41,703 nt of DNA from an uncultured Opitutia bacterium (GCA_903869665.1 CAIPZZ010000258.1:1-41703); one strand, 5' to 3'. Positions 17,943-27,479 are shown, numbered from the stretch's first letter. Notes: generated by a model from the letters alone, not told the origin. Program-made: numbers and translations.

Positions 17943-18668
17943 ATGAACGCACACGTCGTCGTCTCCGATCTTGCCAAGCGCCACGGCGCGGTCGAGGCGG
18001 TGCGCGGGGTGAGCTTCGCCATCACACGCGGCGAGACGTTTGGCCTGCTTGGGCCGAACGGGGCGGGCAAGACGACCACGCTCGAGTGTCTCACCGGCCT
18101 GCGCGAGCCGGACCAGGGCCGCATCGAGATCGCGGGGGTGGATGTGCGCGCCACGCCGGAGGCGGCGAAGGAGAAGCTGGGTGCGGCGTTTGCGGGCGCG
18201 GCGCTGCCGGACCAGATCACGCCGCGCGAGGCGCTACAGCTCTTCGGCGCGTTTTACCGCGAGCGCGAGGAGCCGGCGGCGCTGCTCGCGCGCTTCGCCC
18301 TCACGGAGAAGGCTGACGCGCGTTTTACCACGCTCTCGACTGGGCAGAAGCAGCGGCTCGCGCTTGCGCTGGCGTTTGTCAACCGCCCGGAGTTTGTCGT
18401 GCTCGACGAGCCGGCGAGCGGACTCGACCCGCAAGCGCGGCACGAGCTGCACGCGCACATCGCCGCGATGAAGCGCGACGGCCGCACGGTGCTGCTCGCC
18501 ACGCACGACCTGCACGAGGCGGAGAAGCTCTGCGACCGCGTGGCCGTCATCGCGCGGGGCAAAATCGTCGCCGAGGGCCCGCCGCGTGAGCTGGCAGCGG
18601 GGGCGGCGTCGTTTGAGGACGCGTTCCTGCGTCTCGTCACCGGCGCGGGGGAGGGCACGGGCGCATGA
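17943..18668 (+). CDS. ABC transporter ATP-binding protein
   Basis: GLLGPNGAGKTTTLECLTGL (Walker A), LSTGQKQRLALALAF signature, FVVLDEPASGLDP. Confidence 0.95.
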   Translation: MNAHVVVSDLAKRHGAVEAVRGVSFAITRGETFGLLGPNGAGKTTTLECLTGLREPDQGRIEIAGVDVRATPEAAKEKLGAAFAGAALPDQITPREALQLFGAFYREREEPAALLARFALTEKADARFTTLSTGQKQRLALALAFVNRPEFVVLDEPASGLDPQARHELHAHIAAMKRDGRTVLLATHDLHEAEKLCDRVAVIARGKIVAEGPPRELAAGAASFEDAFLRLVTGAGEGTGA

Positions 18669-20014
18669 GCGGCCTGCACGAGCATTTCGTCTTGCAGCTC
18701 CGGCTCCACCTGCGGAACCGGATGGCGATGGTCTATGGCTGCGTGTTCCCGCTGATCTACCTCGCGGTGTTCTGGGTGCTCTACCGGCATGAGAAAGTGC
18801 CGCTCGTGCGTCACGCCGGAGAGTGGCTCACGGTGGGTGTGCTCGGCGGCGCAAGCCTAGGGCTGCCAACCACGCTGGTGGGCGAGCGTGAGCGCGGCGT
18901 GTGGCGGCGCTTCCGGCTCACACCCGTCGCGCTCTGGCGCGTGGTCGCCAGCACCATCGCGGCGCGCTATGTGATCATCATGGGTGCAGGCGCGCTCCAG
19001 CTCGGCGTCGCGCTGGCGGCAGGCATGCCGTCGCCAGCGCACCCGCTGGCGCTGTGGGCGGCGCTTTCGGTGGTGACGCTCGCGTTTATCGGGCTGGGCC
19101 TCGTGATCGCGGCGCTGGCGGACACGGTGCCTGCGGTGCAGGGCATCGGGCAGTGCGTGTTTTTGCCCATGCTGGTCGTCGGCGGAGTGGCGGTGCCGGT
19201 CGCGGCGCTGCCGGAGTGGGCGCGGCAGGTGTCGGCCTTTCTGCCGGGGCGCTACGCCGTGGACGCCCTGCAGGCGTGCGTGACGGGCGCGGGCCTGGGC
19301 GCGGCGCGGTTTGAGCTCGTGGCGCTGGTGGTGATCGGTCTCGCGGCGGGCGCGGCGGGCGCGAAGCTTTTCCGGTGGGACGCGTCGCAGCGTTTTCTCA
19401 CGCTGCGCGGCAAGGTCTGGCTCGTGCCTGCGCTCGCGGCGTGGCTCGCGGTCGGCCTCTGGGCCGGGCTGCGCGGCCCCGCGGTCCCGCCGCCGGAGAC
19501 CGCCGTCGCGCTCGCGCCGCCACCGGAGCCGCCCTGGATGAAACTCACCGACGCCGACATCGCCGGGCTCGATTTCCGCGTGCCGTCGGACGGCGGCGTC
19601 GTCGCGCCGATTGCGGCGGCCGACGACGAGCCCGACGAGAACACCACGCTGCTGCTCGACGACGTGGCCGCCGCATTGCCGACGTGGTCACCCGGCCTGG
19701 TGGCCGACGACGCGCAGGCCGTGCGCAACCTCCTCTGCCTTTGCGCCGTGCCCGACGTGGTGCAGCTCTCGGGCGAACGCTATCTGCCGCTGCTGGTGCT
19801 GGATTATCTTTCGCACCGCTACCCAAAGGACCGGCTGGTGAAGCTGCTCACGTGGATTGCCCTGCACCCCGACGACGGCACAGTGCTGCTCGATCTCAAC
19901 GAGCTCGGCATCCCCGGTGTCGTCGGCGACCCCGACCAAGTGCGCGAGCGCGCCTACCTCTACGCGCTCAAGTTCGTCATGCGCCTGACCGGCCGGAAGC
20001 CGCCCGGTCGCTGA
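18665..20014 (+). CDS. ABC-2 type transporter permease with C-terminal extension
   Basis: ATGA overlap with the ATPase; multiple TM segments, then about 170 aa of soluble sequence after AVPPPETAVALAPPPEPPWM. Confidence 0.85.
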   Translation: MSGLHEHFVLQLRLHLRNRMAMVYGCVFPLIYLAVFWVLYRHEKVPLVRHAGEWLTVGVLGGASLGLPTTLVGERERGVWRRFRLTPVALWRVVASTIAARYVIIMGAGALQLGVALAAGMPSPAHPLALWAALSVVTLAFIGLGLVIAALADTVPAVQGIGQCVFLPMLVVGGVAVPVAALPEWARQVSAFLPGRYAVDALQACVTGAGLGAARFELVALVVIGLAAGAAGAKLFRWDASQRFLTLRGKVWLVPALAAWLAVGLWAGLRGPAVPPPETAVALAPPPEPPWMKLTDADIAGLDFRVPSDGGVVAPIAAADDEPDENTTLLLDDVAAALPTWSPGLVADDAQAVRNLLCLCAVPDVVQLSGERYLPLLVLDYLSHRYPKDRLVKLLTWIALHPDDGTVLLDLNELGIPGVVGDPDQVRERAYLYALKFVMRLTGRKPPGR

Positions 20015-20078
20015 GGTAAGTCCTTTTGTGCCCGCGCTGGAGCGGTTTGAGTTGAAGTGTGGCCACCGCCCGGCGCTT

Positions 20079-20193
20079 TGTCATCGCGAGGTGCGCGAAG
20101 CGCGCCGTGGCGATCCAGGACTTCGACAATCTCAGTGCCCCGAGCACGGTCGAGGGGCTGGATTGCTTCGTCGCTGCGCTCCTCGCAATGACA
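20079..20193. repeat. CATTGCGAG-type dispersed palindromic repeat, both arms
   Basis: TGTCATCGCGAGGTGCGCGAAGCGCGCCGTGGCGATCCAG ... GGATTGCTTCGTCGCTGCGCTCCTCGCAATGACA. Confidence 0.85.
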
Positions 20194-20306
20194 CGATTCG
20201 GCCACACATTTTAACCCGCTCCAATCCTCGTGCTCTTGATCGTCATCGTGCGCGTGATCTTTCGCCTTCGGCCAGCTCCTCCTGCCTAGGACGCAGTCGC
20301 GTGATT

Positions 20307-20327
20307 GGTCGGGGATGAACCCCGACC
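20307..20327. repeat. single REP-like hairpin GGTCGGGG-ATGAA-CCCCGACC
   Basis: Perfect 8-bp stem with a 5-nt loop. Confidence 0.7.
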
Positions 20328-20410
20328 GACGGTTTCCAAACGATTCTGTGGCGCGCCAAAAACGGGGATTGCCACGCCCGCGCCGCCCCGCCACGTTGCC
20401 GCCCTTTCGC

Positions 20411-20487
20411 GGACGCTTAGCTCAGTTGGTTAGAGCACGTGCTTCACACGCACGGGGTCACAGGTTCGAGTCCTGTAGCGTCCACCA
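20411..20487 (+). tRNA. tRNA-Val (anticodon CAC), encoded CCA
   Basis: ggacgct/agcgtcc acceptor stem, cgtgc-ttCACac-gcacg anticodon arm, T arm ggttcgagtcc, ACCA 3' end. Confidence 0.95.
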
Positions 20488-20514
20488 TCGCCGGCGACGA
20501 GCCGGCCTGTTGCC

Positions 20515-21099
20515 GTGCTGCTCGCGTTTCACAAACCCTATGGCGTGCTCTCGCAATTCACACCGGAGCCGGGGTCGTGTTGGCGCACACTCGCGGAGTT
20601 CGGCCTGCCGGCCGATGTGTATCCGCTCGGGCGGCTCGACGCGGACTCGGAGGGGCTGCTGCTCCTCAGCGACGAGCCGGGCCTCAACACGCGGCTGATG
20701 GATCCGCGCCACGCGCACACGCGTGAATATTGGGCGCTGGTCGAGCGCGTACCGGACGACGCCGCACTTGCGCGGCTGGAGCGGGGCGTGGCCATCGGCG
20801 GGCACCAAACCCTGCCGTGCCGCGTGCGGCGGCTGGAGCCCGCGCCGGACTTGCCGCCGCGCGTGTCGCCGGTGCGTTTCCGCAAAAACGTGCCCGACTG
20901 CTGGCTCGCGCTGGAGCTGACCGAGGGCAAAAACCGCCAGGTGCGCCGCATGACGGCAGCCGTGGGCCACCCGACACTGCGGCTCGTGCGCGTCCGCATC
21001 GGTGGGCTCACGCTGGCTTCGCTCGAGCTCGCGCCGGGCAAGTGGCAGGAACTGACGAAAGCGGAGCGGGCGGCGGTGTTTGGTGGTGCCGCTGCCTAA
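20515..21099 (+). CDS. rRNA large subunit pseudouridine synthase E-like (RsuA/RluE family)
   Basis: LAFHKPYGVLSQFTPE...VYPLGRLDADSEGLLLLSDE...LTEGKNRQVRRMTAAVGHPTLRLVRVRIGG; GTG start likely. Confidence 0.92.
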   Translation: MLLAFHKPYGVLSQFTPEPGSCWRTLAEFGLPADVYPLGRLDADSEGLLLLSDEPGLNTRLMDPRHAHTREYWALVERVPDDAALARLERGVAIGGHQTLPCRVRRLEPAPDLPPRVSPVRFRKNVPDCWLALELTEGKNRQVRRMTAAVGHPTLRLVRVRIGGLTLASLELAPGKWQELTKAERAAVFGGAAA

Positions 21100-21935
21100 C
21101 GCTGAACTATCTGTTTCGCGTTCCGTTTCTCGTCGAACTCGCCGATTCTTGTGTGCCGACCACCGTCGGTTGAAACACCCTCGTGTGAGAGCAGCCTGCA
21201 ACCGTCGCATTTGAATTCAAAATGCCAGAATCGTGCTGGCGATTCCTGCGGGCGTTCAGTTCTCCAAGCAGCGCCGCATCCCGGACATGGCCGCTGATTT
21301 TCGCCCTTGGGCCTGCCCCAATAACGTTCCAGATAGTAAAACGTCGGCACACTTGTTGCGGCCTCGATCTCTCGGCACAAATTTCGGCCGTGCGCAGCAA
21401 GCGCACTCATTGGGTCTGCCAACTGCCGGTAAGCTCCAATTTCCAAGGCTCCGCATCCAAGCCAAATATTGTCGTGGTGGTAATAGCTCCTCTGCCAAGA
21501 ACACAACTGCTCCTTGTGCTCGAAGGCCACCGGAAGCATGAACACAGGAATCGGTGGCTTCCCGTCTCCACGGCAAACCGGCGATGCATGGGCAAAGGCA
21601 TGGGTGAACAAGTAAAGAAACGGCGCACCCTTCCATGATGATGAATGTTGCTTGGCTTCATCATCAAGAATCCGCCACACAGGTTCTCTGCCGAAGCTGG
21701 CCGTAACTTTCTTGAGTTCATCATTGCCGTATCGTGAGTGGTGGCGCGGCTCTGTCGCTGCTCGGCTGGCAAGCATCACGTGCGCATTCAGGCGGCCTTT
21801 CGTCCATGTCAGAAAATATTCACCGCAGATCTGGCCGGAATGCAACAGCGCCGCCAAGTAGCTTTCCGCAACGTCTTTGAGTTGATCGGGTTCGTTTCGA
21901 CGACGGCTGCCAAAGATGACGTTGGCGAGAATCAT
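21096..21935 (-). CDS. DUF2310-family Zn-ribbon-containing protein (likely)
   Basis: YYLERYWGRPKGENQRPCPGCGAAWR...FWHFEFKCDGCRLLSHE has two CxxC pairs in DUF2310-like context. Confidence 0.6.
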   Translation of the reverse strand: MILANVIFGSRRRNEPDQLKDVAESYLAALLHSGQICGEYFLTWTKGRLNAHVMLASRAATEPRHHSRYGNDELKKVTASFGREPVWRILDDEAKQHSSSWKGAPFLYLFTHAFAHASPVCRGDGKPPIPVFMLPVAFEHKEQLCSWQRSYYHHDNIWLGCGALEIGAYRQLADPMSALAAHGRNLCREIEAATSVPTFYYLERYWGRPKGENQRPCPGCGAAWRTERPQESPARFWHFEFKCDGCRLLSHEGVSTDGGRHTRIGEFDEKRNAKQIVQR

Positions 21936-21972
21936 GGCGTAGGTGTTTCAGACGAACCGTGTGCTTATTCGC

Positions 21973-22623
21973 TCACACGCGCTTGATGACCTCGGCGGCG
22001 GGGAGGCGGACCTTGGTGGCGGCGGCGTATTTGTCATCGGCGGCGCGGTGGCCTGCGGCGCAGGCGCAGAGCGTCGTGTAGGGCGTGCCGGCGAGGCCGA
22101 GGAGCTCGTCGTATTGCGCGGGGGCGATGCCCTCCATCGGACAGGTGTCCACGCCGAGGAGCGCGGCGGCGGTCATGAACTGGCCGAGCGCGATGTAAAC
22201 TTGGCGCGACTGCCAAGTGTCAAGGTAGCCGCCGGCTTTGGCACCGGCGAGGCTTTGCAGGATCATGCCCTTGTAGCCGTCGAGCGCCGCCGCCGTGCCG
22301 CCGCGCGCGGCGACAGTGCGGGCGATAAGCTGGTCCGCCGCCTCGGGGCCGAGGTCTTTCTTGAAAGCGAATACAACGAGGTGCGAGCAGTCGGCGGGCT
22401 GAGTCTGGTTCCACGAGGCGGCGGACAGCTTTTGCTTCACGGCGGGATCGGTCACGATGACGAATTTCCACGGCTCAAGGCCGAAGGAGGAGGGCGCGAG
22501 GATGAGCGACTGCTCCAACGCGGCCCAAGTGGCGGCGGGGATTTTTTTCGCCGGGTCGAATTTCTTGGTGGCGTAGCGCCAGTTGAGCGCGGAGAGGAGC
22601 TGGTCGGAGGAGATGGGCATCAT
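21973..22623 (-). CDS. NAD(P)H-dependent nitroreductase family oxidoreductase
   Basis: LNWRYATKKFDPAKKIPAATWAALEQSLILAPSSFGLEPWKFVIV...DTCPMEGIAPAQYDELLGL. Confidence 0.92.
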   Translation of the reverse strand: MMPISSDQLLSALNWRYATKKFDPAKKIPAATWAALEQSLILAPSSFGLEPWKFVIVTDPAVKQKLSAASWNQTQPADCSHLVVFAFKKDLGPEAADQLIARTVAARGGTAAALDGYKGMILQSLAGAKAGGYLDTWQSRQVYIALGQFMTAAALLGVDTCPMEGIAPAQYDELLGLAGTPYTTLCACAAGHRAADDKYAAATKVRLPAAEVIKRV

Positions 22624-22635
22624 GGTGGGAAGGAT

Positions 22636-22670
22636 GTCTTAAGGTCTGAAAGTCTGAAAGTCTGAAGGGC
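22636..22670. repeat. degenerate octamer repeat (sense CTTTCAGA), copy 2
   Basis: gtcttaaggtctgaaagtctgaaagtctgaagggc, 13 nt upstream of the start at 22623. Confidence 0.8.
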
Positions 22671-22697
22671 GTAAGGAAGAAGGTTGGAAGGAAGAAA

Positions 22698-22810
22698 ATC
22701 GTTCACGTTCTCCTACTCTTAATCGTTCTCGGTCTTGGTCTTGATCCGAAACCGATTTCGTTCCGCGCTTCGCGCGGGAGTAGGAGAACGATTACGATTA
22801 CGAGAACGAG
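22698..22810. repeat. GAGAACGATTAC-type degenerate inverted repeat, copy 1
   Basis: aatcgttcacgttctcctactcttaatcgttctcggtc ... gggagtaggagaacgattacgattacgagaacgag. Confidence 0.8.
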
Positions 22811-22811
22811 T

Positions 22812-23852
22812 TTAGGGGGTGAGGATCACCTTCATGTATTTCGCACCGTCGGGGGCGCTGAGCTTGTCGAACCACGCGGCGCCTTCGTCGAGGGTGGCGA
22901 CGGCGCTGATCATCGGGTCCACGCGAACCTCGCCGCGTGCGATGAGGTCGAGGCAGAGTGGGTATTCGCCGGCGGAGCCGCAGGTGCCGTGGAGGGTGAG
23001 CTCCTTGGTGACGACGGCCTGGAGGGGGAAATCGGCGGTCTTGGGTGCGAGATTCCCGACGAGCACGGCCGAGCCGCCGCGCCGGAGCGTGGCGATGGCG
23101 AGGTTGAGGGTGGGGCCGATGCCGACGACCTCCAGTGCGACATCCGCGCCGCGGCCGCCGGTGAGCTTGGCGACCTCGGCGACGACGTCGCAGGCGTCGG
23201 ACTTGAGGGTGTGCGTCGCGCCGAGCTCACGCGCAAGGGTGAGGCGGTTTTCGGCGAGGTCCACGGCGACGATCTGCTTCGCGCCGGCCCAGCGGAGCAC
23301 TTGGATAACAAACAGGCCGATCATGCCCGCGCCGACGACGACGGCGGTGTCGGTCGGGAGGATCTTCACGCGCTGCACGGCGTGGACGGCGATGGAGACG
23401 GGCTCGACCATCGCGGCGTGGGTATAGGAAAGCTTTTCGGGCAGCGCGTAGAGGATGCGGCCGGGCAGAGCGAGTTTCTCGGCGAACGCGCCGTGTTGGC
23501 GGTATTCGGCGGGCGCGACGCCGACAACGCGGCGGTTCTCGCAGAGGTTGACTTGGCCAGAGCGGCACGGGCCGCACTCGCCGCAGGAAATGGTGGAGTC
23601 GAAGGTCACGCGGTCGCCGGTTTTCCAAGGGCCGGCCTTGGGGCCGACGGCGAGAATCTCGCCGGAAGCCTCGTGGCCCATGATGAGCGGCGGGCGGCGG
23701 CGGCCGGTGGAGCCGTCCCAGCCGTGGATGTCGCTGCCACAGATGCCGCAGGCGCGGACGCGGAGGAGAACCTCGTCGGCGGCGGGTGTGGGTTCGGGGA
23801 AGCTCGGGTTGAGCTCAAGTTTGGACGGGGCGGTGAGGACGAGGGCTTTCAT
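22812..23852 (-). CDS. zinc-dependent alcohol/polyol dehydrogenase (MDR family)
   Basis: RACGICGSDIHGWDGSTGRRRPPLIMGHEASGEI...CGECGPCRSGQVNLCENRRVVG...VVGAGMIGLFVIQVLRWAGA. Confidence 0.93.
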   Translation of the reverse strand: MKALVLTAPSKLELNPSFPEPTPAADEVLLRVRACGICGSDIHGWDGSTGRRRPPLIMGHEASGEILAVGPKAGPWKTGDRVTFDSTISCGECGPCRSGQVNLCENRRVVGVAPAEYRQHGAFAEKLALPGRILYALPEKLSYTHAAMVEPVSIAVHAVQRVKILPTDTAVVVGAGMIGLFVIQVLRWAGAKQIVAVDLAENRLTLARELGATHTLKSDACDVVAEVAKLTGGRGADVALEVVGIGPTLNLAIATLRRGGSAVLVGNLAPKTADFPLQAVVTKELTLHGTCGSAGEYPLCLDLIARGEVRVDPMISAVATLDEGAAWFDKLSAPDGAKYMKVILTP

Positions 23853-23862
23853 GGAAAAATGT

Positions 23863-23890
23863 GTCTAAGGTCTGAAAGTCTGAAGGGCGG
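23863..23890. repeat. degenerate octamer repeat (sense CTTTCAGA), copy 3
   Basis: gtctaaggtctgaaagtctgaagggcgg, 11 nt upstream of the start at 23852. Confidence 0.75.
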
Positions 23891-23910
23891 GAAACTGACG
23901 GACGCCAAGC

Positions 23911-23945
23911 GGGAGAACGAGAAAGATTAAGAGAAAGAGAACAAG
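23911..23945. repeat. GAGAACGATTAC-type degenerate repeat, copy 2 (single arm)
   Basis: gggagaacgagaaagattaagagaaagagaacaag. Confidence 0.7.
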
Positions 23946-24131
23946 GCGAAGGACGGGAAATGTGTGAACGAGCGCCGGGCAACGCGCACGCAAAAAGTCT
24001 CGGATGAGCCGGGGGCCGACAAACTCGGGGCGCCATTCGCCTCGCGCCGCCGTCCCGCTGCCATTGGCCAAAAATGTCCGGTCGCGAAAATGGCCTGCCA
24101 TGAGGGAGCGCCCCCTCGGGCGCGAGTCGAA

Positions 24132-24217
<86 letters not shown>

Positions 24218-24329
24218 AAAAGCGGGATGGGCAAAATCGTTAGCCATGGCGCGCGCGGCAAGGCTTTTTTCGCCCCTTGCCCGGCGCGGCGGTAAACGGC
24301 ACGCTGCCGCCGCTGTCCGCGCGCACGCC

Positions 24330-25757
24330 ATGAACAACCTCCTCGAACACCCTTGGCTCGGGCTCCTGTCCGCCGCCTGCGGCGTGGTGCTGGCCCTGCT
24401 CGCGGTCGCGCGGCTGCTGGCGGAGAAGCGCCAGCCGGGCAACACCCTCGCTTGGCTGCTAGCCATTGTGCTCGTGCCGTGGCTGGGCGTGCCGCTGTTT
24501 TTGCTGATCGGCGGGCGAAAAATCGAGCGGCTCGCGCGGGCCAAGGGCGCGCTGCGGCCGGTCCTGCCCGGTGCCGTGCCGCCCGCGGGCCGGTCGGCGG
24601 GCCGGCCGGTCGCGCAGACCGTGGTGTCGGCCGGGGCCCCGCCGCCCATCGGTGGCAACACGCTGCGGCTGCTCGCCGACGGGCAGGAGATGTTCGCCGA
24701 GATGGAGACGCGCATCCGCGCCGCACGGCACAGCATCCATATCACCACCTTCATCCTCGGGCGCGACGACACGGGCCGACGCCTCGTGCGGCTGCTGGCC
24801 GCGCGCGCGCGCGAGGGAGTGAAGGTGCGGCTGCTGCTCGACGCGGTGGGCTGCATGTTCCTCAGCCGCGACTTTCTCCACCCGCTCACCCGGGCGGGTG
24901 GAGAGGTGGCGTGGTTCATGCCGGTGCTGCATTTCGCCACGCGCGGCTCGGCCAATTTGCGCAACCACCGGAAAATCGCCGTGTTCGACCACTGCGCGGC
25001 CATTGTGGGCGGGCACAACCTCGCCCGCAATTACCTCGGCCCGCAGCCGTGGCGGCGGCGCTGGCACGACTTCAGCGCGGTCGTCACTGGCCCGGCGGCG
25101 GTGCAACTGCATGAGATTTTCGTGGCCGACTGGGGTTTCGCCACCGGGCAGCCGCCAGCGGCACTGCGGGCGGGCCTCGCCGCCGACGAGGCCCGCGCCG
25201 AGCACGGCGACGCCGAGCTGCAAGTGGTCGCCAGCGGCCCCGACGTGCCCGGCGACCCGCTCTACGAGGGCATCCTCGCCATGGTGCAGGAGGCGCAGGA
25301 GAGCGTGACCGTGATCACGCCGTATTTCATCCCCGACGAGGTGCTGATGCGCTCGCTGGTCACCAAGGCCCGCGCCGGCCGCCGTGTGACGGTGCTCGTG
25401 CCGGCGAAGCCCGACCATCTGCTCACTGAGCTAGCGCGTCGCCACGCGCTGCGCGAACTGCATGCCGCCGGCGCGGAGGTGCGCCTCGTCGGCCCCGGCA
25501 TGATGCACAGCAAGGGGCTGATCACCGACGACCGGATCGCGCTCTTCGGCTCGGCCAACCTCGACCCACGCAGCCTGTTCCTCAATTTCGAGGTCGGCGT
25601 GTTCGTCCACTCGCGTGCCGAGGTGCGGGCGATGCGGGCGTGGGCCGACGGGCTGCGGGCACAGTCGCAGCCTTTCCGGCCGGAAAGGCCGCGCGGCTTC
25701 GCGCCGCTGCGCGAGCTGGCCGAGGACGTGGCTCGCCTGCTCGCGCCGCTGCTGTGA
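24330..25757 (+). CDS. cls: cardiolipin synthase (phospholipase D family)
   Basis: LRNHRKIAVFDHCAAIVGGHNLARNYLG (HKD variant) and MMHSKGLITDDRIALFGSANLDPRSLFLNFE; N-terminal TM segments. Confidence 0.92.
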   Translation: MNNLLEHPWLGLLSAACGVVLALLAVARLLAEKRQPGNTLAWLLAIVLVPWLGVPLFLLIGGRKIERLARAKGALRPVLPGAVPPAGRSAGRPVAQTVVSAGAPPPIGGNTLRLLADGQEMFAEMETRIRAARHSIHITTFILGRDDTGRRLVRLLAARAREGVKVRLLLDAVGCMFLSRDFLHPLTRAGGEVAWFMPVLHFATRGSANLRNHRKIAVFDHCAAIVGGHNLARNYLGPQPWRRRWHDFSAVVTGPAAVQLHEIFVADWGFATGQPPAALRAGLAADEARAEHGDAELQVVASGPDVPGDPLYEGILAMVQEAQESVTVITPYFIPDEVLMRSLVTKARAGRRVTVLVPAKPDHLLTELARRHALRELHAAGAEVRLVGPGMMHSKGLITDDRIALFGSANLDPRSLFLNFEVGVFVHSRAEVRAMRAWADGLRAQSQPFRPERPRGFAPLRELAEDVARLLAPLL

Positions 25758-25763
25758 GGGCGC

Positions 25764-27329
25764 TCAGCCCTGCGCGAGCTTGAAGTTCACCGCGTCCACC
25801 AGTGCCTCCCACGAGGCATCAATGATGTTGTCGCTCACGCCGACGGTGCCCCACACGGACTGGCCATCGCCGCTCTCGATCAGCACGCGCGTGCGCGCGC
25901 CGGTGCCGGCAGCGCTCTCCAAGATGCGGACCTTGTAGTCGCGCAACGTCAGCGCGCGCAGCGTCGGGTAGGTTTTCTCCAGCGCGAGGCGCAGTGCCCG
26001 GTCGAGCGCACCGACGGGGCCAGCGTCCTCCGCGACGGTGTGGACGTTCTCTCCGTTGACCTTGAGCTTGACCGTGGCCTCGGCCCACAGCTCCGCGCCG
26101 TGGCGCTCGATGATGACGCGGTAGCTCCCGATCTCGAAAAACGCTTTTCCCTGCGCGAGATGTTTCGCCACGAGCAGTTTGAACGACGCGTCGGCCGCCT
26201 CGTATTCGTAGCCGCGAAACTCGCGTTTCTTCAGCTCCTCGATGAGCGCCGGCATCGCCGGATTTTTCTCGTCGAGCGCGACGCCGAGCTCCTTCGCCTT
26301 GAGCATCAGGCTGCTGCGGCCGGCCATGTCGGAGACGAGCACGCGCGTGCGGTTGCCGACGAGCGCGGGATCAATGTGCTCGTAGCTGCGGGCGACCTTG
26401 CTGGCGGCGTTGGCGTGTTGGCCGCCCTTGTGCGCGAAGGCCGACTGGCCGACGAACGGCGCCTTCGGGTCGGGCCGCAGGTTGGCCAGCTCGTCGAAGA
26501 ACAGGGAGAGGTCGCGGAGCTGCGCGAGGTTGGGCGCGCAATGCGCGGTGCGGCCCATTTTCAGAAATAGGTTGGGCAGAACGGTGGTGAGGTTGGCGTT
26601 GCCCACGCGCTCGCCGTAGCCGTTGGCCGTGCCCTGCACGAGCGTCGCACCGGCGGTGATGCCCGCAAGCGTGAGCGCGACGCCGAGGCCGGAGTCGTTG
26701 TGGCAGTGGACGCCGACCTTGTCTGCGCCGAATTCACGCACGACGAGGGCCGTGATGTCCTTGAACTCGTCCACCAACGTGCCGCCGTTGGTGTCGCAGA
26801 GCGTGAGGTTGCTCGCGCCACCCCGGATGGCGGCGGCGAGCGTGCGGAGCGCGTAGGCGGGGTCGGCCTTGTAGCCGTCGTAGAAATGCTCGGCGTCGTA
26901 GATCACCTCGCGGCCCTGCGCGGCGAGGAACCGCGCGGACTCCTCGATCATGGCGAGATTCTCCTCCAACGTGGTGCGGAGCACCTCGGTCACATGCATG
27001 TCCCACGTCTTGCCGACGATGGTGAGCACGGGCATCCCGCTGTCGAGGAGGGTGCGGAGCTGCGGGTCGTCATCGGTCCGCCCGCCAGCGCGGCGGGTCG
27101 CGCCGAAGGCGGCGAGCTTGGCGTGCTTAAGCCGGAGGTTCTTCGCCTCCTGGAAAAACGTGATGTCGCGCGGATTGGAGCCGGGGAAGCCGCCCTCGAT
27201 GTAGTCCACGCCAAACGCGTCGAGCCGCTCGGCGATGCGAAGCTTGTCGGCCACGGAGAAGCTGATGCCCTCCCCCTGCGTGCCGTCGCGGAGAGTGGTG
27301 TCGTAGATCTTGAGGGCGGTGGTTTTCAT
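25764..27329 (-). CDS. cimA: citramalate synthase
   Basis: LKIYDTTLRDGTQGEGISFSVADKLRIAERLDAFGVDYIEGGFPGSNPRD...GVHCHNDSGLGVA...VQGTANGYGERVGNANLTT. Confidence 0.95.
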   Translation of the reverse strand: MKTTALKIYDTTLRDGTQGEGISFSVADKLRIAERLDAFGVDYIEGGFPGSNPRDITFFQEAKNLRLKHAKLAAFGATRRAGGRTDDDPQLRTLLDSGMPVLTIVGKTWDMHVTEVLRTTLEENLAMIEESARFLAAQGREVIYDAEHFYDGYKADPAYALRTLAAAIRGGASNLTLCDTNGGTLVDEFKDITALVVREFGADKVGVHCHNDSGLGVALTLAGITAGATLVQGTANGYGERVGNANLTTVLPNLFLKMGRTAHCAPNLAQLRDLSLFFDELANLRPDPKAPFVGQSAFAHKGGQHANAASKVARSYEHIDPALVGNRTRVLVSDMAGRSSLMLKAKELGVALDEKNPAMPALIEELKKREFRGYEYEAADASFKLLVAKHLAQGKAFFEIGSYRVIIERHGAELWAEATVKLKVNGENVHTVAEDAGPVGALDRALRLALEKTYPTLRALTLRDYKVRILESAAGTGARTRVLIESGDGQSVWGTVGVSDNIIDASWEALVDAVNFKLAQG

Positions 27330-27340
27330 GGGCGGTATGG

Positions 27341-27397
27341 TCGGAAGGTCGAAAGGGGAAGGTCTAAAGTCTTAAGGTCTGAAAGTCGGAAGGTCGA
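27341..27397. repeat. degenerate octamer repeat (sense CTTTCAGA-like), copy 4
   Basis: tcggaaggtcgaaaggggaaggtctaaagtcttaaggtctgaaagtcggaaggtcgag, 12 nt upstream of the start at 27329. Confidence 0.8.
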
Positions 27398-27403
27398 GTG
27401 CGG

Positions 27404-27437
27404 GAAAAACGAAAAACCCGGGCTGGATGGCCCGGGT
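27404..27437 (-). terminator. rho-independent-like terminator
   Basis: Minus strand ACCCGGGC-CATCCA-GCCCGGGT followed by TTTTCGTTTTT. Confidence 0.75.
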
Positions 27438-27479
27438 CAGGAAACTTGGCGTTGCTTGTCGTGTGCTTACGCCGCGTCC

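Noticed and set aside
19960-20394. 144-aa minus-strand ORF with CHCEERSDEAIQPLDRARG and RSGFIPDQSRD
   Set aside because: Translation of dispersed palindromic repeats (CATTGCGAG type and the GGTCGGGG hairpin), not a gene.
24103-24122. GCGCCC-N4-GGGCGC hairpin after tRNA-Tyr as terminator
   Set aside because: Short stem and no U-tract on the tRNA strand; insufficient support.
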